In this document: positions 1 through 3,379 of the stretch, one piece after another
Numbering within the stretch: the stretch's first letter is position 1
How the letters are laid out: every line of letters begins with the position of its first letter
Assembly (NCBI GenBank): GCA_947644475.1
Contig: CANRZQ010000177.1
Coordinates: forward strand, 1 to 6,089
Reading direction: 5' to 3'
Length of the DNA: 6,089 nucleotides
From: an uncultured Muribaculaceae bacterium
GTDB lineage: Bacteria; Bacteroidota; Bacteroidia; Bacteroidales; Muribaculaceae
Program-made: the position numbers and the translations under genes
The notes under the pieces: model-generated
What the model saw: only the letters and a program-made list of their open reading frames with translations
Databases searched by the model: none
What the model was told of the DNA's origin: nothing

Positions 1-742
1 GAACAGCAGCCTGCGCTGCATCCATGCCCCGTGTGAGTTTGAGGATATGCGAGGCCTCGACCTCGCCCTTGGCAGGCGAGCGTTTCTCCACACGGATAAT
101 ATGCCAGCCAAAACCGCTGTTCACCGGCTCGGAGATTTCTCCCACGGCAGTGTTATATGCGGCCTCTTCAAAGGCATAGGGAAAACGGCCGGGAGTGACA
201 TTGCCCATGAATCCGCCACGGCGTGCCGAGGGCTTGTCGACCGACAACTGCTTAGCGGCATCCTCGAAAGTAGTCTTGCCGGAAACTATGTCGGCGCGAA
301 TCTGCGCAATCTGCGCCTGCGGGTCCTGTCCGTCGCGGCCAACGGGCGGCAGCATGATATGGCTCACTGTCACATCCTCGCCCATATGCGAATACGCCTC
401 ATCGATGAGGCGGTTGAGTTCCACGCTGTCGCGCAGATAGGGACGGGCCAGATCATCGCGGAACTGCACAAACTCGTCGCGGAAAGCCTGCGTGGTGTCA
501 AGGCCGGCAGCGCGGGCATCGGCCACTTTAAGTTTATAGTCGACAAACATGTCGACATACTTTTCAAGCGTCTGCGGCTGAATCTGCTGGGCGTTGTTCT
601 TGTGATATAAATATTCAAATTCGCTCAACGGCACGTCTTGGCCTGCCACATTCATCAAAACGGGGTCGGAACTTCCGCTTTTCTTGGCAAAGGCGGCGAA
701 CGCCAGTGCCACGACGGCTGCCGAAATGAGAGTCTTCTTCAT
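1..742 (-). CDS. Exported parvulin-type peptidyl-prolyl cis-trans isomerase (SurA/PpiC-like), 3' end cut by window edge
   Basis: The frame is open from the ATG at 742-740 to the window edge, giving 247 codons with no stop, so the C-terminus is missing. Residues 1-19 form a typical Sec signal peptide (MKKTLISAAVVALAFAAFA) with an A-F-A cleavage site, which places the protein in the periplasm or outer membrane. Residues about 30-120 are a charged helical segment like the SurA N-terminal chaperone region. Residues about 125-222 form a parvulin rotamase domain: VSHIM with H128, then GGFMG, FEEAAYNTAVGEIS and the closing FGWHII with H214. A second rotamase domain seems to begin at ASHIL (H232), so a tandem layout is likely. 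The family catalyses proline isomerisation and helps fold outer-membrane proteins. The gene lies 107 bases downstream of guaB, beyond guaB's terminator, so it probably has its own promoter or depends on read-through. Which SurA/PpiC paralogue it is cannot be decided from this fragment. Confidence 0.9.
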   Translation of the reverse strand, partial: MKKTLISAAVVALAFAAFAKKSGSSDPVLMNVAGQDVPLSEFEYLYHKNNAQQIQPQTLEKYVDMFVDYKLKVADARAAGLDTTQAFRDEFVQFRDDLARPYLRDSVELNRLIDEAYSHMGEDVTVSHIMLPPVGRDGQDPQAQIAQIRADIVSGKTTFEDAAKQLSVDKPSARRGGFMGNVTPGRFPYAFEEAAYNTAVGEISEPVNSGFGWHIIRVEKRSPAKGEVEASHILKLTRGMDAAQAAV

Positions 743-770
743 ATTATAAATTATTACAAATGCTATAAAC

Positions 771-813
771 AAAAAATAAACACAGTTATAACGTAACAAT
801 AACTGTGTTTATT
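771..813 (-). terminator. Intrinsic terminator downstream of guaB
   Basis: A perfect 15-bp inverted repeat (AATAAACACAGTTAT at 775-789 against 799-813) surrounds a 9-base loop. In the minus-strand transcript the hairpin is followed by a U-rich run at 776-771 and then GUUUAU. It begins 37 bases after the guaB stop codon. The stem is AT-rich but long and perfect. No T tract follows it in the plus direction, so it acts for guaB and separates that gene from the isomerase gene. Confidence 0.8.
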
Positions 814-849
814 GTGCCTTAACCGCCTGTTCAGCGATATTTTTCAATA

Positions 850-2328
850 TTATTGGTGGGCGGCGGAGTAGTTGGGAGCCTCGGAGGTGATGGCTACGTC
901 GTGGGGATGGCTCTCGGCCACACCGGCGTTGGTGATACGGGTGAACTGGGCTTTGTGAAGGTCGAGGATTGTGGGAGCGCCACAGTAGCCCATGCCGGCA
1001 CGCAGGCCGCCGAGCATCTGGTATACCACCTCGTAGAGCGAGCCTTTGTAGGGCACACGGGCGGCGATGCCTTCGGGCACAAGTTTCTTGGCGTCGGTGA
1101 CGTTGCCCTGGAAGTAACGGTCTTTCGAACCTTTTTCCATGGCCTCGAGCGAGCCCATGCCGCGGTAGGCCTTGTATTTACGGCCATTGTAGATGATTGT
1201 GTCGCCGGGCGACTCTTCCACGCCGGCCAACATTCCGCCGAGCATCACGGAGTGCGCGCCTGCGGCAAGGGCCTTGACGATGTCGCCGGAATAGCGGATA
1301 CCGCCGTCGGCGATGAGGGGCACATCGGTGCCTTCGAGGGCCTTGGCCACGTCGTAAACGGCCGAAAGTTGAGGTACGCCTACACCGGCAATTACACGCG
1401 TGGTGCAGATTGAGCCGGGGCCGATGCCTACTTTTACGCCGTCGGCGCCATTCTCGGCAAGATAACGGGCGGCGTCGCCGGTGGCGATATTGCCTACCAC
1501 AACGTCGATTTCGGGATATTTTTCCTTGACTTGACGGAGCACGCCTACCACGCCGGCAGAGTGTCCGTGAGCCGTGTCAATAACTATGGCATCGACACCT
1601 GCGGCAACCAGAGCGTCGACACGCTGCATGGTGTCGGCTGTGACGCCTACGCCGGCGGCCACACGCAGGCGGCCGAGTGAATCCTTGCAAGCATTGGGCT
1701 TGTCCTTGGCCTTGGTGATGTCCTTGTATGTAACAAGGCCGATAAGGCGGCCGTCGTTGTCGACAACGGGAAGTTTCTCAATCTTGTGCTGTTGAAGAAT
1801 CTGTGCCGCTTCTTCAAGATTTGTCGACTGCTTAGTGGTGATGATGTTCTCGGAGGTCATCACCTCGTCGATCTTGCGGGTAAGGTCGCGCTCGAAACGC
1901 AGGTCACGGTTTGTGACGATACCCACGAGCATCTTGTCGTCATCAACCACCGGGATGCCTCCGATATGGTATTCCTCCATCATGGCCAGGGCATCGGCCA
2001 CGGTGGATCCGCGGCGGATTGTGACGGGGTCGTAGATCATGCCGTTTTCGGCGCGCTTTACAGCGTGGACGTGCTTCGCCTGCTCTTCAATCGACATGTT
2101 CTTGTGTATCACGCCGATGCCACCTTCGCGGGCTATCGCAATAGCGAGCTGCGACTCGGTGACGGTGTCCATGGCAGCGGACACAAGCGGAACGTTAAGC
2201 GTAATGTTTCGTGAAAAACGTGTTTTTAATTGTACATCGCGGGGCAACACGGCAGAGAATGCCGGAATGAGGAGGACGTCGTCGAAAGTGAGGCCGTCCA
2301 TCTTTACTCGGTCGTCGATAAATGACAT
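850..2328 (-). CDS. guaB: Inosine-5'-monophosphate dehydrogenase (IMPDH)
   Basis: This 492-residue protein has the normal length for bacterial IMPDH. The enzyme oxidises IMP to XMP with NAD+, the committed step of guanine nucleotide synthesis in the cytoplasm. The catalytic barrel is split by two CBS domains (about residues 97-150 and 155-207; IPVVDDDKMLVGIVT and LPVVDNDGRLIGLVT), which in this family bind purine nucleotides and tune activity. Visible key residues are the DTAHGHS segment with D251, GNIAT at 279-283, the cation and catalytic loop GIGPGSICTTR with C308 as nucleophile, D341 in IADGG for the IMP phosphate, AYRGMGS at 387-393, and the flap dyad R404-Y405 in KDRYFQ. All catalytic elements are intact. 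The start MSFIDDRVKM is normal for the family. A TAnnTTTG box lies 26 bases upstream and an intrinsic terminator follows the gene, so it is probably monocistronic. The leader is too short to hold a purine riboswitch. Confidence 0.98.
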   Translation of the reverse strand: MSFIDDRVKMDGLTFDDVLLIPAFSAVLPRDVQLKTRFSRNITLNVPLVSAAMDTVTESQLAIAIAREGGIGVIHKNMSIEEQAKHVHAVKRAENGMIYDPVTIRRGSTVADALAMMEEYHIGGIPVVDDDKMLVGIVTNRDLRFERDLTRKIDEVMTSENIITTKQSTNLEEAAQILQQHKIEKLPVVDNDGRLIGLVTYKDITKAKDKPNACKDSLGRLRVAAGVGVTADTMQRVDALVAAGVDAIVIDTAHGHSAGVVGVLRQVKEKYPEIDVVVGNIATGDAARYLAENGADGVKVGIGPGSICTTRVIAGVGVPQLSAVYDVAKALEGTDVPLIADGGIRYSGDIVKALAAGAHSVMLGGMLAGVEESPGDTIIYNGRKYKAYRGMGSLEAMEKGSKDRYFQGNVTDAKKLVPEGIAARVPYKGSLYEVVYQMLGGLRAGMGYCGAPTILDLHKAQFTRITNAGVAESHPHDVAITSEAPNYSAAHQ

Positions 2329-2354
2329 TGGCTCTTCTGATTATTAAATTTTGG

Positions 2355-2362
2355 CAAAGGTA
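2355..2362 (-). promoter_or_regulatory. guaB promoter, -7 box TAnnTTTG
   Basis: The minus strand reads TACCTTTG, followed by C, an exact match to the Bacteroidetes -7 consensus TAnnTTTG. The expected start of transcription is around 2347-2350, giving a leader of about 20 bases before the guaB ATG. I see no TTTG -33 element at the usual spacing; that position reads CGCG, so only the -7 half is strong. The box lies in the gap between the end of the 2409-3011 gene and guaB, which supports separate transcription of guaB. Confidence 0.7.
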
Positions 2363-2376
2363 CGAATTTATTTTCA

Positions 2377-2401
2377 TTTTTCGCGTCTTTGCCACGAAAA
2401 A
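2377..2401. other. Small hairpin between the unknown gene and the guaB promoter
   Basis: TTTTTCGCG (2377-2385) can pair with CACGAAAAA (2393-2401) with one wobble, around a 7-base loop. It begins eight bases after the stop of the 2409-3011 gene and reaches the -33 region of the guaB promoter. No T tract follows the hairpin in the minus direction, so it is a poor intrinsic terminator. It could be a weak 3' end for the upstream gene, an operator-like site for guaB, or chance in AT-rich DNA. Confidence 0.25.
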
Positions 2402-2408
2402 AAATTTA

Positions 2409-3011
2409 TCACCCGATTTTCACATCGAGAAATGCGCGATAGCCGTATTCCACCGAAACGGACTTTACGGGCTGCCCGAAAAGCGAGCCGCTGTTGCGTA
2501 TCGAGGCCAGCAGCGTGGCCACGTTTGCCGAATATACAGCCACCGAGCCGAGCCTTGCACTGTCGGTGTGCGAGGGGAAGAACACATATGTCTCATCGGG
2601 CTGCGGCATCTTCACCTTGCCATCGGTCCTTCGGGCAGTCAAAGCCGAATTATATGCCTCGCCGTTATAATATATCTTTATAACATCGCAGGCTGTCGAT
2701 ATCGCTCCGATACGCGACATGACTCCCGGCGATTCGAACACCACCGCCGACCGGCTCCCTGACGGCATGTTCCCTATTGCACGCCGGATCGAGCGCATTG
2801 ATTTTTCGATTGGCGAAAGTTGAGGCAGGGGGTTCTTTGTTTTCTTTTTCGGCGCCTCGGCATCAGTTTTCGTTGCCCGGGCTATCGCGGCGGCGCGCAG
2901 GGCCTGCGACTCTATGGCCTGCATGGGCATCGAGGGAGAGAGACGGGGCTTTTTTACGGTGTAGTTTACTGTGAATGTGCGGTTTTCCGATTTTGTTGCT
3001 GTTGCTTTCAT
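2409..3011 (-). CDS. Hypothetical protein, 200 residues, basic and Ala/Ser/Lys-rich N-terminal half
   Basis: I do not recognise this protein. It has no signal peptide and no membrane segment, so it is probably cytoplasmic. Residues 1-70 are basic and low in complexity (TVKKPRLSPSMP, then an Ala-rich stretch, then APKKKTKNPLPQ) and look flexible. Residues about 70-200 look globular, with alternating beta-like and helical stretches (SRSAVVFESPG, CDVIKIYYNGEAYNS, TYVFFPSHTDS, LGSVAVYSANVATLLASIRNSG) and a final beta-like SVEYGYRAFLDVKIG. The start at 3011-3009 is the first ATG after the upstream inverted repeat, with only three bases between them; an internal start at M28 or M30 is possible. No exact TAnnTTTG box lies between 3012 and 3268 on this strand, so its expression may depend on read-through from the promoter at 3269-3300 past the terminator-like hairpin at 3032-3087. 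The lack of a competing recognisable protein on either strand supports the call, but the product is unknown. Confidence 0.65.
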   Translation of the reverse strand: MKATATKSENRTFTVNYTVKKPRLSPSMPMQAIESQALRAAAIARATKTDAEAPKKKTKNPLPQLSPIEKSMRSIRRAIGNMPSGSRSAVVFESPGVMSRIGAISTACDVIKIYYNGEAYNSALTARRTDGKVKMPQPDETYVFFPSHTDSARLGSVAVYSANVATLLASIRNSGSLFGQPVKSVSVEYGYRAFLDVKIG

Positions 3012-3014
3012 ATT

Positions 3015-3247
3015 ACATATAGTTTAGAGGTAAAAAAAAATGCCGGTTGACAACTTCCCGCCGGACCTGTGGCGGATGTGTCAATCGACGTCGGTTTTAG
3101 ATGTTTTTCGGAAGCCCTCTTCCGAATGGTCCATTCCAAAATTTCAATGTGCCCAATGCTCACGTATGCGCATAGCAATGACGCAGAGCATTACAGTTCA
3201 ATTGATTATTTGGAATGTCCGAGGGCTTTCACCTCTAAACTATATGT
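3015..3247. repeat. Perfect 17-bp inverted repeat flanking a 199-bp segment
   Basis: The left arm ACATATAGTTTAGAGGT (3015-3031) is the exact reverse complement of the right arm at 3231-3247. After one mismatch on the inner side three more pairs follow (AAA at 3033-3035 with TTT at 3227-3229). The bases outside the arms (catatt on the left, cgtcag on the right) show no target-site duplication, so a simple MITE is not supported. The arms bracket the long hairpin and the terminator exactly. They could be recombination sites for an invertible segment, or they could pair in a read-through transcript and occlude the start of the 2409-3011 gene three bases away. Confidence 0.85.
3032..3087 (-). terminator. 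Intrinsic terminator or attenuator with T9 tract, 20 bases before the 2409-3011 start
   Basis: In the minus direction TTGACA (3084-3079) pairs with TGTCAA (3052-3047), and inside it CCGCC (3075-3071) pairs with GGCGG (3062-3058) around an 8-base loop. Outer pairs at 3087/3044 and 3086/3045 continue the stem past one mismatch. The hairpin is followed after GCA by nine Ts (3040-3032). It lies between the promoter at 3269-3300 and the ATG at 3011. It could therefore be the 3' end of a stand-alone RNA, an attenuator for the downstream gene, or both. Confidence 0.65.
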
Positions 3248-3262
3248 CGTCAGTAGTGTTTC
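3032..3262 (-). ncRNA. Candidate structured ncRNA or leader RNA of about 230 nt, 6S-like rod
   Basis: The interval begins just downstream of a complete Bacteroidetes promoter and ends in a hairpin plus T9 tract, with no credible protein inside. Its middle (3230-3111) folds into one long irregular hairpin. Successive stems are AAGCCCTC 3112-3119 with 3221-3228 (8 bp), CATTCCAAA 3132-3140 with 3209-3217 (9 bp), TCAAT 3144-3148 with 3201-3205 (5 bp), AATGCTC 3155-3161 with 3186-3192 (7 bp), and TGCG 3167-3170 with 3182-3185 (4 bp). A lopsided internal bubble of 12 against 3 bases separates the first two stems. Such a rod with a bubble recalls 6S-type RNAs, which mimic open promoters and bind RNA polymerase, but I see no diagnostic sequence that proves it. 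The other reading is a regulated leader for the 2409-3011 gene. The 5' end is estimated from the promoter; the 3' end is the T tract. Confidence 0.5.
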
Positions 3263-3268
3263 ATGCCG

Positions 3269-3300
3269 CAAATATACAACGCAGATTTTTATTCTCCAAA
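3269..3300 (-). promoter_or_regulatory. Complete Bacteroidetes promoter (-33 TTTG, -7 TATATTTG)
   Basis: On the minus strand TTTG (3300-3297) is followed after 20 bases by TATATTTG (3276-3269), an exact TAnnTTTG box. The spacing suits the housekeeping sigma factor of Bacteroidetes. Transcription should start near 3262 and run into the candidate ncRNA and, on read-through, the 2409-3011 gene. The -33 element lies 10 bases beyond the T tract of the terminator of the large upstream gene, so the new unit starts directly after the previous one ends. Confidence 0.75.
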
Positions 3301-3309
3301 TATTTTTAC

Positions 3310-3342
3310 AAAAAAAGGAGGGAAGCCGTGTGGCCTCCCTCC
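3310..3342 (-). terminator. Strong intrinsic terminator of the large surface-protein gene
   Basis: In the minus direction an 11-bp GC-rich stem (3342-3332 with 3327-3317, one G-U wobble) closes a 4-base loop and is followed at once by seven Ts (3316-3310). It begins 38 bases after the stop codon at 3382-3380. This is a textbook intrinsic terminator and cleanly separates the large gene from the downstream unit. Confidence 0.92.
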
Positions 3343-3379
3343 GCGATGTCAACCATTGAGGTTGGATGATTTCAGATTA

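Noticed and set aside
47..610. A 187-codon plus-strand frame opposite the isomerase gene.
   Set aside because: The minus strand encodes a clear signal peptide and rotamase domain through the same bases, so the plus frame is a shadow.
757..765. TAGCATTTG upstream of the isomerase gene as a -7 promoter box.
   Set aside because: It has one base too many between TA and TTTG, and it lies only 14 bases from the ATG. The isomerase promoter remains unidentified.
853..2347. Several plus-strand frames of 66-186 codons opposite guaB.
   Set aside because: guaB is intact with all catalytic motifs; these are antisense shadows caused by GC-rich third positions.
2329..2408. A purine riboswitch in front of guaB.
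   Set aside because: The leader predicted from the TAnnTTTG box is only about 20 bases, too short for an aptamer.
3015..3247. A MITE or insertion-sequence remnant bounded by the 17-bp inverted repeat.
   Set aside because: There is no target-site duplication outside the arms, no transposase fragment inside, and the interior is organised as a hairpin plus terminator downstream of a promoter.
3250..3264. A four-codon ORF (MKHY, stop) right after the -7 box at 3269-3276.
   Set aside because: Its ATG coincides with the expected transcription start, so it may not even be transcribed whole, and an ORF of this size is expected by chance.
3040..3369. Plus-strand frames of 109 and 96 codons across the intergenic region.
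   Set aside because: They run through the terminators, the hairpin and the promoter, have no plausible promoter or domain, and their composition is not protein-like. The structural signals explain the stretch better.
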